The position numbers were made by a program, and so were the translations under genes. This document shows positions 32,687-40,868 of a stretch of 44,360 nucleotides of DNA, piece after piece. The DNA lies in contig NZ_GL622359.1 of NCBI RefSeq assembly GCF_000185505.1, forward strand, positions 1,332,100 through 1,376,459, in the 5' to 3' direction. Below the pieces are notes generated by a model. That model searched no databases. It had not been told where the DNA came from and worked only from the letters and a program-made list of their open reading frames with translations. Within the stretch, counting starts at the first letter, position 1, and each line of letters begins with the position of its first letter. The DNA is from Pseudoramibacter alactolyticus ATCC 23263. Lineage in GTDB: Bacteria > Bacillota > Clostridia > Eubacteriales > Eubacteriaceae.

Positions 32687-32778
32687 TTTTTTATATTTCC
32701 GTCAACGCCGTTCAACGTGTTTTTTTCGTCATTTGAATATTTAAAACCTATGTTGAACTCCACTGAATTTTCATCCAT
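32687..32778 (-). CDS. 5' end of the ECF ATPase gene (frame-broken)
   Basis: Encodes the first 30 or so residues of ATPase 1 (MDENSVEFNIGFKYS, then LNGVDGNIKK). ATG 32778 opens the gene, 18 bases after the DtxR-like palindrome, with AGGAAAGG upstream. At the A run 32687-32692 the frame leaves the ATPase; one extra A gives KGRCTCFCGESGCGKST and joins 30989-32638. The whole gene therefore runs from 32778 to 30589. This is the first gene of the NRPS operon. Confidence 0.7.
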
Positions 32779-32796
32779 TATCGCCTTTCCTCTGAT

Positions 32797-32812
32797 ATTA
32801 GGTATATCTAAT
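32797..32812. promoter_or_regulatory. DtxR/IdeR/MntR-like operator palindrome
   Basis: ATTAGGTATATCTAAT is an almost perfect dyad (ATTAGR-TATA-YCTAAT). It resembles the TTAGG...CCTAA boxes bound by metal-dependent repressors of the DtxR family. It lies 18 bases before the first ATG of the operon and downstream of promoter-like hexamers, where a repressor could block transcription. No DtxR-type gene is present in the window. Confidence 0.5.
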
Positions 32813-32847
32813 TTATGTTTTAAAAAAAAGAAGGGCCGACATTCCCT

Positions 32848-32883
32848 TATATATTTTTTAACATTTGAACTGCAAAATGTCAA
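32848..32883 (-). promoter_or_regulatory. Candidate promoter region of the NRPS operon
   Basis: On the minus strand two consecutive TTGACA hexamers (32884-32889 and 32878-32883), a TTGCAG (32870-32875) and TATATA (32848-32853) occur together. TTGCAG-16-TATATA and TTGACA-17-TAAAAA are the best spacings. None is a clear consensus pair. The region overlaps the small open frame at 32858-32926. Confidence 0.35.
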
Positions 32884-32926
32884 TGTCAACCACAGACCTG
32901 AAATGTTCAAAGACCGTGTTTCTCAT
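32858..32926 (-). CDS. Possible 22-residue leader peptide
   Basis: A 22-codon frame (MRNTVFEHFRSVVDIDILQFKC) with a very strong ribosome site, AGGAGGGG, six bases upstream of ATG. It ends before the ECF ATPase gene. It could be a regulatory leader, or the remains of a gene cut off at the island edge. I know no family for it. The good ribosome site is the only positive evidence, and promoter-like hexamers overlap it. Confidence 0.3.
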   Translation of the reverse strand: MRNTVFEHFRSVVDIDILQFKC

Positions 32927-32938
32927 AACGCCCCTCCT

Positions 32939-32967
32939 AAAATGATCTTTTGGCAAATAATCATTTT
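32939..32967. promoter_or_regulatory. Inverted repeat upstream of the leader frame
   Basis: AAAATGAT and ATCATTTT, 13 bases apart, form an 8-base dyad just upstream of the AGGAGGGG site. It faintly recalls an iron-box half-site but does not match a Fur box well. Confidence 0.25.
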
Positions 32968-33056
32968 GGAAGATTCTCCCTACCACCTATCTTTTACCGC
33001 ACCCTATTTCTTTAAGATCGCTGGAGCCCGCATTTAACGCATCGTTTTCTTCATAC

Positions 33057-33093
33057 AAAAAACACCGGCATCAAAATGTCGGTGTTTTTACGG
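33057..33093. terminator. Bidirectional terminator between thiC and the NRPS operon
   Basis: ACACCGGCAT-CAAA-ATGTCGGTGT is a 10-base stem with A and T runs on either side, so it can end transcription on both strands. It sits 15 bases downstream of the thiC stop. Confidence 0.8.
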
Positions 33094-33107
33094 ATCGGTC
33101 ACGGGCA

Positions 33108-34421
33108 TTACAAAATATCGATGATCTCCCCGGAAAGGGCTTTGTTCATGCTGCGCACGGCACAGAATTTACCGCACATGCTGCAGGCCTCGCTGTGATC
33201 GTCCTCCGGCGCGCGGCTGTCGCGAATGGCCCGGGCCGTTTCGGGATCCAGGGCCTCAGCAAACTGTGCCTCCCAATCTAGAGCCCGTCTGGCATCTCCC
33301 ATGCGGTCATCCTGATCGCGGGCGCCGGGCACGCCCTTGGCAATGTCCGCCGCGTGAGCCGCGATGCGGCTGGCAATAATGCCCTGGCGCACATCCTCCC
33401 GATTGGGCAGCGCCAAATGCTCCGCCGGCGTCACATAACACAGAAACGCCGCGCCGTTCATGGCGGCTGCCGCGCCGCCGATGGCCGCCGTAATGTGATC
33501 GTATCCCGGAGCAATATCCGTCACCAGAGGCCCAAGCACGTAAAAAGGTGCCCCCAGGCAAAGCGTCTGCTGAATTTGCATATTGGCCGCCACCTGGTTC
33601 AGCGGCACGTGGCCCGGCCCTTCCACCATCACCTGCACATCCTTGGCCCAGGCGCGGCGCGTCAGCTCGCCCAAGCGCACCAGTTCGTCAATCTGACAGA
33701 TATCGGAAGCGTCCGCCAGACACCCCGGCCGGCACGCATCTCCGAGACTCACCGTCACATCGTGTTCCCGGCAGATGTCCAAAATTTCGTCGTAATATTC
33801 GTAAAAGGGATTTTCTTCACCGGTCATGCTCATCCAGGCAAACACCAGGCTGCCGCCCCGGCTGACGATGTTCATCTTGCGGGCGTTGCCCTTGATCTGC
33901 GCGATGGTATTGCGGGTGATGCCGCAGTGCAACGTCACAAAATCCACGCCGTCCTCCGCGTGCAGGCGCACCACGTCGATAAAATCCCGGGCCGTGAGCG
34001 TGCCGAGATCACGCTGATAATGAATCACCGCGTCATAAACCGGCACGGTGCCGATCATCGCCGGACATTCCGTGCAGAGCTTGCGCCGGAAAGGCTGGGT
34101 ATTTCCGTGACTCGACAGATCCATAATGGCATGGGTCCCAAGATTCACCGCATCCATCACCTTGTCCATCTCTGCGTCATAATCCGCCACGTCGCGGCTG
34201 ACGCCCAGATTCACGTTGATCTTAGTGGTCAGCATGCTGCCGATGCCATTGGGATCAAGCCCCCGGTGACCTGGATTGGCCGGGATTACCACTTTGCCTG
34301 CCGCCATCAGCGCCAAAAGTTCCTCGACCGTGCGCTTTTCTTTTTGAGCCACGGCCTCAAGCTCCGGCGTCACCACGCCGAGCCGCGCCGCTTCCATTTG
34401 TGTGTGATACATTTTTGCCAT
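33108..34421 (-). CDS. thiC: Phosphomethylpyrimidine synthase
   Basis: Radical-SAM enzyme that converts aminoimidazole ribotide to hydroxymethylpyrimidine phosphate in thiamin synthesis. 437 residues, the short form common in anaerobes. Conserved blocks visible: NLGVSRD, MDLSSHGNTQPFR, VTLHCGITRN, EGPGHVPLNQV, and the C-terminal [4Fe-4S] motif CSMCGKFCAV (C-x2-C-x4-C). The start is ATG 34421, with GGAGG eight bases upstream; the open frame extends to 34631 but those residues are riboswitch leader. A TPP riboswitch and its own promoter control it. No other thiamin gene is nearby. Confidence 0.95.
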   Translation of the reverse strand: MAKMYHTQMEAARLGVVTPELEAVAQKEKRTVEELLALMAAGKVVIPANPGHRGLDPNGIGSMLTTKINVNLGVSRDVADYDAEMDKVMDAVNLGTHAIMDLSSHGNTQPFRRKLCTECPAMIGTVPVYDAVIHYQRDLGTLTARDFIDVVRLHAEDGVDFVTLHCGITRNTIAQIKGNARKMNIVSRGGSLVFAWMSMTGEENPFYEYYDEILDICREHDVTVSLGDACRPGCLADASDICQIDELVRLGELTRRAWAKDVQVMVEGPGHVPLNQVAANMQIQQTLCLGAPFYVLGPLVTDIAPGYDHITAAIGGAAAAMNGAAFLCYVTPAEHLALPNREDVRQGIIASRIAAHAADIAKGVPGARDQDDRMGDARRALDWEAQFAEALDPETARAIRDSRAPEDDHSEACSMCGKFCAVRSMNKALSGEIIDIL

Positions 34422-34597
34422 GATTGCCTCCTGCTTCTCGTGCTTAACCGTTAACGATTGAAGGCCCCGGAAGCAGCGGCCGGGAGCGATCCCCCGCAGA
34501 TTGCGTTTCCGGCGCCTGGCCGAGATCCGGCCTGCCGCGCGCGCTGCGCACGGTTTTTTGCGGCCAAAAGTGGTGCCCCCGGTTGACCGCGCACAGC

Positions 34598-34627
34598 AAA
34601 AAAGGATACACCTGAACAGGCATATCC
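34598..34627 (-). terminator. Terminator stem of the TPP riboswitch
   Basis: On the minus strand GGATATGCCTG-TT-CAGGTGTATCC, with two G-U pairs, is followed by TTTTTT. It lies 13 bases after the aptamer and about 180 bases before the thiC start, as expected for a transcription-terminating expression platform. Confidence 0.8.
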
Positions 34628-34640
34628 TCAAAGTTCCACG

Positions 34641-34722
34641 ATGGTCCCTCCGTTGGCATTATCCAAATCAGGTGTATGGGTCGAAGCGAATGCTTCCTCT
34701 CAGCCGTTGCCAGCTCCCCTTT
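34641..34722 (-). ncRNA. TPP riboswitch (THI element)
   Basis: The minus strand carries the full conserved aptamer in order: GGGGAGCT, CTGAGAGG, GACCC, ACCTGATTTGGATAATGCCAACG and GGAGGGA. This is the thi-box consensus. Binding of thiamin pyrophosphate should favour the downstream terminator and turn off thiC. Confidence 0.95.
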
Positions 34723-34741
34723 TTCTGTATTTACCGATTTT

Positions 34742-34770
34742 ATTGTAACCCTTCTAATCCCGGATATCAA
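34742..34770 (-). promoter_or_regulatory. Promoter of the TPP riboswitch-thiC transcript
   Basis: On the minus strand TTGATA (34765-34770), a 17-base spacer and TACAAT (34742-34747). Transcription would begin about 12 bases before the aptamer. The -35 box lies directly after the stop codon of the FtsX-like gene. Confidence 0.65.
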
Positions 34771-34773
34771 GCC

Positions 34774-37062
34774 TCAATCCATATTTTTAAGCGCGGTATC
34801 CATCGGAATTTTGCGGATACGCCTGAAATCGAGCACGGTCACGGCGGCATAGCCCGCAAAAACAGCGATGAACATTTTAATTTGCGCGCTCGACGGCATA
34901 TAAAAACTGAACCAGCCATCCATCGTGTTGATATAAGCCACCCAGATCAGCCGGATCAAAAATCCGGCAACCAAAAGACCGATCAGCTCTGCCAGCACGA
35001 TGACCCAGGTCGTCGCAATCAGATACAAAGCGGCAATTTCCCGATCCTTATAGCCTAAGATCTTAACCATGGAGATGGCACTGGTGTTGCGCTCAATAAT
35101 AAGCTTGGTCAGCAGATAAATGAGCAGCGCCGCAGCCACGACGCAGGCGTATTGGAAATAGAGCATATAATTGCCCATGGAGTGATTGAGCTGACGACTG
35201 ATTTTCGTCACGCCGCCGCGGTCAATGGTCGTCGCAATAAGGCGGCTGTCGATGTCTTTAACCTTTCGATTGGAAAAGTAGCCGTTAAAATGGTTCGTGT
35301 CGTAACCGAAAACGGTGTTAAAGCGCCGGTTCGGCATGAAGACCGCCATGGTGCTCCCGCCCTTGGTAAAGCCCGCAACCTTAAAATGGTAGCGCTTGTG
35401 CTCATATTTTGCCGAAAGCGTCACGCGATCGCCCTTGCGATAGCCGAACTTTTTCCGAAAGCCTTCGGACAGATAGACCTCGCGGCCCTTCAGGCGGCCG
35501 ATCGCAGAGACATAATGCGAATGGGGAGCGATGCCGTACGCCGTGATCGTTTCCCCCTTGCGCACGCCGGACACCGTCTCCAATTCCGTCATCGAGAAAA
35601 CTTCCGCCCCTTTGGTTGCCGTCAGCACCGGCGCTTTTAAAATCGTCTGGTAATCGGCGATCATCGTCCCGGGGGCCTCCTGCTGATAATGCCTCAGCGT
35701 CGAGGGAAAGCCCGTCGCAAGATACAGGAGCAGCATCACAAAGGTAATGCCCAAAACAAGCACCAGATAGCCTGGCAGGTTCTGCAAAATGATGCGCAGC
35801 CGAAAGCGGCGGATAAACCGAATGCGCGGCAGCCGTATGGCGCGTTTTTTCTGTTTTCGGGTCAGATCGCCGCGGAGAAAAGCCAGAGGGGAAAAGCTGA
35901 GCTTCTGTGCCAGCACCGCCACGTTGATGAGCATCATCAAAATAATGGGCACCACCGTCGTCATCACGAAAGCGTCGCTGCTGATGAGCGGCACAAAGGT
36001 CGGCAGGCTGTAACTATTGTAATACATCCCTTCGATAACGCCCTTGAGCACCGTGTAGCCCAACGCGTTACCGACCGCCGCCGCCGCCAGGGTGACGATC
36101 AGCGGCATGGTCAGGTAATGGCGCAATAGCTCTCCCCGGCTATAGCCCGAGGCGCGCAGGGTGCCGATGGCCGCCGATTCCTTGGTTACCGTATTGCTGA
36201 TGGTCACCGCGAAGATAAACGCCAGCACCACCACCAGGATATCGAGCATGATGCCGGCCATCGTCCGGTCGCTGCCCATGTCGTCGATGGTAAAATTGAT
36301 CGCCTGGTTTAAATAACGGGGCACAAAATCCGTCAGACGGTTCCCCGAAAGTGCCGCTTCCTTAGCGATGGTATTCATCAGCTTGTCGGCGCGCACTTTT
36401 TCCTTGTTATCGTTTTTCGGCGCGCCGCGGTAAATCCAGGCATAATTATAGTGCGTGCTCTGGGGCAGGGCGTCAAAGGTTTCGGCCGTGACCACGGCCA
36501 CGTCAAAATTGATGGCGTCGAACATCGGATCCGTGTTGTTTTCAAAGAGCGCGGAATAATCGCTGTGGGCCACCAGTCCGGTGACCTTCATCTTTCTGCC
36601 GCCGATTCGGATGCGATCCCCCACGGCAATGCCGTTGTTATTTGCGTGCATTCGGTCGATGGCAATTTCGTCGGTTTTTTTGGGCAGACGGCCGGCCATC
36701 ACATCGGCCTTATTCACCTGACGCCGGACCGCATAAACGCGCACGCGGCCCTGGCGACGTCCGTTTTTCTCGCTGAGCATTTTATAAAAATCAGGATAGA
36801 GCCTGATCCTCTGATTTCGCAAGGTTGAAAGCAAGCCGCCATCCGCCGCGTGATCGAGCGCGAAGTGTCCGCTCTCGATGCGATAACGCGAAAAGCTTTC
36901 TTTCGATGTCTTGAGCATGCTCCCATTGGCCACATACACCCCCGAGACGAAACCGATGGTGATCACCAGAAAGGCGAAAATCACAAAATATTTTCCAAAA
37001 TCCGTTTTCAGCTCTCGAAGCAGCCGTTTGCGCAGAGGGTTCGAAATGGTACGTTTTCTCAT
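34774..37062 (-). CDS. FtsX-like ABC transporter permease
   Basis: Membrane permease of 762 residues with the MacB/FtsX layout: a first helix (FVIFAFLVITIGFVSGVYVA), an extracytoplasmic domain to about 270, three helices (VLAFIFAVTISNTVT and following), another helix near 435 (YLVLVLGITFVMLLLYLATGF), a second extracytoplasmic domain, and three final helices. Paired with the ATPase encoded four bases upstream it should act as a mechanotransmission-type exporter or envelope-remodelling pump. The substrate (lipid, lipoprotein or peptide) is not evident. No sensor kinase or regulator is adjacent. Confidence 0.85.
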   Translation of the reverse strand: MRKRTISNPLRKRLLRELKTDFGKYFVIFAFLVITIGFVSGVYVANGSMLKTSKESFSRYRIESGHFALDHAADGGLLSTLRNQRIRLYPDFYKMLSEKNGRRQGRVRVYAVRRQVNKADVMAGRLPKKTDEIAIDRMHANNNGIAVGDRIRIGGRKMKVTGLVAHSDYSALFENNTDPMFDAINFDVAVVTAETFDALPQSTHYNYAWIYRGAPKNDNKEKVRADKLMNTIAKEAALSGNRLTDFVPRYLNQAINFTIDDMGSDRTMAGIMLDILVVVLAFIFAVTISNTVTKESAAIGTLRASGYSRGELLRHYLTMPLIVTLAAAAVGNALGYTVLKGVIEGMYYNSYSLPTFVPLISSDAFVMTTVVPIILMMLINVAVLAQKLSFSPLAFLRGDLTRKQKKRAIRLPRIRFIRRFRLRIILQNLPGYLVLVLGITFVMLLLYLATGFPSTLRHYQQEAPGTMIADYQTILKAPVLTATKGAEVFSMTELETVSGVRKGETITAYGIAPHSHYVSAIGRLKGREVYLSEGFRKKFGYRKGDRVTLSAKYEHKRYHFKVAGFTKGGSTMAVFMPNRRFNTVFGYDTNHFNGYFSNRKVKDIDSRLIATTIDRGGVTKISRQLNHSMGNYMLYFQYACVVAAALLIYLLTKLIIERNTSAISMVKILGYKDREIAALYLIATTWVIVLAELIGLLVAGFLIRLIWVAYINTMDGWFSFYMPSSAQIKMFIAVFAGYAAVTVLDFRRIRKIPMDTALKNMD

Positions 37063-37066
37063 GGCA

Positions 37067-37774
37067 CTACCAGCTCAGATCGGCAGCGGCCACACGGCTG
37101 GCGTTGCGCGTATCTTTTCGAATCCGTCCGTCGAGCAGCGTCACCACGTGATCCGCCATATGCCGGATGGCTTCGTTGTGGGTCACCATGATGACCGTAC
37201 TGCCAAAACGCCGATTCACGTTCTCGATCAGACCCAAAATTTCCTTGGATGTTTTATAATCGAGGGCGCCCGTGGGCTCGTCGCAAAGCAAAATATCCGG
37301 ATTTTTAACCACGGCCCGGCCGATGGCCGTGCGCTGCTGCTGTCCGCCGGAGAGCTGGCTCGGCAGCTTGTGCCGATGCTCGGTGAGGCCGAGGGTCTCA
37401 AGCAATGCTTCGAGGGGCAATGGATCATCGGCAAGATAAGCGCCGACCTCAATGTTTTCCTCCACATTCAAATTGGAGATCAAATTATACATTTGAAACA
37501 CATAGCCCAGATGTCTGCGCCGATACTGCGTCAACGCCTTTTCGTTCATCGCGACGGTGCGCTCGCCGTCGATGCCCACAAAACCGCTGTCTGCCGTATC
37601 GATGCCGCCGATCACATTGAGCAGCGTCGATTTGCCGGAACCCGACGGTCCAAGCAGCACGCAAAATTCCCCCCGGGCCACCGAAAAATTCAAATCGTGG
37701 AGCACTTCGGTCCGCATATCGCCTTCACCGAAGCTTTTACTCAAATGCGCGATATTCAAAAAATCCTTTTCCAT
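37067..37774 (-). CDS. ABC transporter ATP-binding protein (MacB/LolD-like)
   Basis: Cytosolic ATPase of 235 residues that powers the adjacent FtsX-like permease. Walker A is [14 protein letters not shown], the Q-loop is in VFQMYNLI, the signature is [15 protein letters not shown], Walker B is [11 protein letters not shown] and the H-loop is VTHNE. These sequences are typical of the LolD/MacB ATPase subgroup. The ATG has GGGAG seven bases upstream and a good promoter. Confidence 0.92.
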   Translation of the reverse strand: MEKDFLNIAHLSKSFGEGDMRTEVLHDLNFSVARGEFCVLLGPSGSGKSTLLNVIGGIDTADSGFVGIDGERTVAMNEKALTQYRRRHLGYVFQMYNLISNLNVEENIEVGAYLADDPLPLEALLETLGLTEHRHKLPSQLSGGQQQRTAIGRAVVKNPDILLCDEPTGALDYKTSKEILGLIENVNRRFGSTVIMVTHNEAIRHMADHVVTLLDGRIRKDTRNASRVAAADLSW

Positions 37775-37809
37775 TTTCTGTCTCCCGTCTGTTAGCTTTA
37801 TCTCACTTC

Positions 37810-37837
37810 ATTATACCGTAAAAAAATGATTTCGCAA
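37810..37837 (-). promoter_or_regulatory. Promoter of the ABC/FtsX export pair
   Basis: On the minus strand TTGCGA (37832-37837), a 16-base spacer and perfect TATAAT (37810-37815), about 36 bases before the ATPase ATG. Confidence 0.6.
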
Positions 37838-37875
37838 ATCAAATTGTCGTTCCAATAAATGAATAACAGACTACC

Positions 37876-38058
37876 CTATATTAAGCCTTCTTTTTTAATC
37901 AATGCCGCATTGACAGCACGGCAAAAAATCCGGCCACCCCTTTGGGCGCGACCAGATGCTTTAATTCGCAATTGCTCGGCAATCAATCCTTTCATCCGCC
38001 TTTTATCTTTTTCAATACGCACATAATTCAAGACCGCGGCGCATTTTCGCCCTTTCAT
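37876..38058 (-). CDS. Small hypothetical frame, weak
   Basis: A 60-codon frame encoding a very basic peptide (MKGRKCAAVLNYVRIEKD at its start). It has no convincing ribosome site and no family I recognise. It lies in a gene-poor stretch between the ABC exporter and the Nudix gene. It may be a remnant or not coding at all. Confidence 0.2.
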   Translation of the reverse strand: MKGRKCAAVLNYVRIEKDKRRMKGLIAEQLRIKASGRAQRGGRIFCRAVNAALIKKEGLI

Positions 38059-38182
38059 CTTTATTAGGCACTCATTTCGCTGAGAAGTTGCTCATTTTCG
38101 AAATTTTTTAAATTTTCTTTTCAAAAGGGCATCGATGGTTTATCATTAAAAAATCTTTTCACCGTCGGCAAAGGAGATGACC

Positions 38183-38338
38183 ATGCAATGCCCACCCAAT
38201 ACGCCTTCAAAAAAGTATCAGCTGTTTTCAGGTGCGGCGTTAAAGCGCCCGGCACCGATAGCCATGCTTTTGGACCATGGGGCAAGGCTTTGCTCACAAA
38301 TCCTTCACGGATTCCCGGCGGTTTTGTTTTAGCCACGG
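38183..38338 (+). CDS. Small hypothetical protein with a strong ribosome site
   Basis: A 51-codon frame (MQCPPNTPSKKYQLFSG at its start) preceded by AAAGGAG six bases before ATG, the only good ribosome site in the gap between 37.8 and 38.67 kb. No family is recognised. Another frame overlapping it (38188-38427) has a more hydrophobic end, so this may be the broken start of a longer gene. The rest of the gap shows only the palindrome at 38426-38441 and the terminator at 38631-38665. Confidence 0.3.
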
Positions 38339-38425
38339 TTTTTAAAATTCCGGGACGCTTTGCCTTTTATCTATTCCGCAATCTGCCGCCGGTTGGCGCC
38401 CTGACCGGAAACGCTATTTTATTTT

Positions 38426-38441
38426 AAGGACCCTGGTCCTT
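38426..38441. repeat. 16-base palindrome AAGGACC-CT-GGTCCTT
   Basis: Perfect 7-base arms around two bases, in the gene-poor gap. The loop is too short for a normal hairpin, so a protein-binding site or chance is more likely than a terminator. Confidence 0.35.
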
Positions 38442-38630
38442 TCCTGCCTTCGGCCCGACCATCTTATATAACGGCCGGCGCGGCCGACGGCTGAAATGGC
38501 TCAACTATCGGGCTTGTCCGGTTCATCTTTTGGTTTTGGGGCTGCTGCGGCTCTGGTTTTTTTAATCGCGCTATTTTCATCCCGTCATTTATTCAACCGC
38601 GTATTAAATAATGCAATGACTTTTATTCGC

Positions 38631-38665
38631 AAAAAAATAAATCCGATCAACGGATTTACTTTTTT
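38631..38665. terminator. Bidirectional terminator after the mnmA-Nudix operon
   Basis: TAAATCCG-ATCAA-CGGATTTA is a perfect 8-base stem with seven A residues before it and six T residues after it. On the minus strand it lies eight bases beyond the Nudix stop codon. Confidence 0.75.
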
Positions 38666-38672
38666 GACGCCG

Positions 38673-39698
38673 CTATTCAAAATCATCGGCACCGAGATAG
38701 GCCCGGACCATTTCAAGCTCGTCCTCATAAATGCAGTTAGGAAGGCTGCCGTCATGCATGCCGGCCAGACAGGCATCCATCCCCATCCAGCGCACCGCGG
38801 CGACCTCCTCCGGCTGCAGCGTTAAATCATCGACGGTTACCGGATTGGTATAAACAAAGACATGGCTGAGCTCGTTATCCCAAAAAGGATGCCCGTGAAA
38901 GCGCGACCTAAATCCCCCGCGATGCGGCCCTAAATAGTGCAGCTCTTCCGGCCTCACGGTCAAGCCCAATTCTTCGCGCATTTCCCGCACGGCCGCATCC
39001 ATCACTTCGCCGCCGGCCACAATGTGCCCCGCCGACGAAATATCGTAGCAGCCAGGATTCGAATCCTTGCTCTGCGCGCGCCTCTGGAGCAGTACCTCCG
39101 GCCCGGCTTCCCCCCGGCGCACGACCCACATGTGCACCGTGCCGTGCAGACTGCCGTCCCGATGGGCAACCCCGCGCTCGCGCACCACGCCGGTCTTGCG
39201 GCCGTTCTCGTCCAGCACGTCAAAAAGTTCCATCGGCTTGCCGTTCAGCGCCGCATAGGCCAGCCGATCATGCCCGTCATACATCAGCTTCAATGAAAAA
39301 AATCTTTCCGTCTCCATCAGCAGCCGAAAAAATACCCGGTCGCCCTCCCAGAGGTTGAGCCCCCACACGGCATCGCGGTCCACCCAGACCAGTTCCCCTT
39401 CGTCACAAGGATGCGGCTCGCCGCTAAAACCGTCGGCCGTAAATAAATGCATGTATTCCGTAACGCCGCCGCCGGAAACAAAGGTCACGATACCCCGAAA
39501 CCGCCAGGCCGTCAGCGTATAGCCGGTTTCCTCCCAGACTTCGCGCAGCAGGCACTCTTCCGGGCTTTCATCCGTCTCAAAATGCCCGCCGACGCCGATC
39601 CACTTGCCGCGGTTCACATCGCGTTCTTTCACCGTTCGGTGCAGCATCAGCACCTGATCGCCCTGCAAAAGATAACAGAGCGTGCTCATTCGCGTCAT
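38673..39698 (-). CDS. Tandem Nudix hydrolase (MutT-like + IPP-isomerase-like domain)
   Basis: Fusion of two Nudix domains, 341 residues. Domain 1 (1-150) resembles MutT/8-oxo-dGTP diphosphatases with Nudix box GGHFETDESPEECLLREVWEETG (key residues G, E, R-E, E-E). Domain 2 (155-341) resembles the YfcD/IPP-isomerase-like group (FDVLDENGRKTG, LLQRRAQSKDSNPGCYD), with a variant box: the first Glu is displaced by one (GHIVAGGE), while REMREELG is intact. Sanitation of oxidised nucleotides is likely for domain 1; the substrate of domain 2 is unknown. AGGAGG overlapping the mnmA stop precedes the ATG, so it is coupled to mnmA. Confidence 0.85.
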   Translation of the reverse strand: MTRMSTLCYLLQGDQVLMLHRTVKERDVNRGKWIGVGGHFETDESPEECLLREVWEETGYTLTAWRFRGIVTFVSGGGVTEYMHLFTADGFSGEPHPCDEGELVWVDRDAVWGLNLWEGDRVFFRLLMETERFFSLKLMYDGHDRLAYAALNGKPMELFDVLDENGRKTGVVRERGVAHRDGSLHGTVHMWVVRRGEAGPEVLLQRRAQSKDSNPGCYDISSAGHIVAGGEVMDAAVREMREELGLTVRPEELHYLGPHRGGFRSRFHGHPFWDNELSHVFVYTNPVTVDDLTLQPEEVAAVRWMGMDACLAGMHDGSLPNCIYEDELEMVRAYLGADDFE

Positions 39699-39707
39699 AG
39701 CCGCCTC

Positions 39708-40814
<1,107 letters not shown>

Positions 40815-40868
40815 TTATCCTTTCCGCCCTTCCGCGATTTTAAAAATTTCCAGATTCTTTTGTTGCCG

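Noticed and set aside
32530..32910. A 126-codon frame covering the 5' end of the ECF ATPase gene
   Set aside because: Its first 40 or so residues are leader DNA and its last part is out of frame after the A run. Only the part from ATG 32778 to about 32690 is real protein.
32939..32967. Fur box for the NRPS operon
   Set aside because: The dyad has 13 bases between its arms and does not match the Fur consensus spacing. The DtxR-like dyad at 32797-32812 is a better candidate.
33354..34454. Long plus-strand open frame opposite thiC
   Set aside because: It is a shadow of the G+C-rich thiC gene; the translation is His/Arg-rich and matches no family.
38188..38427. 79-codon plus-strand frame with a hydrophobic end
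   Set aside because: No ribosome site for its ATG, and the frame with the good ribosome site overlaps it. Kept only as a hint that a broken gene may exist here.
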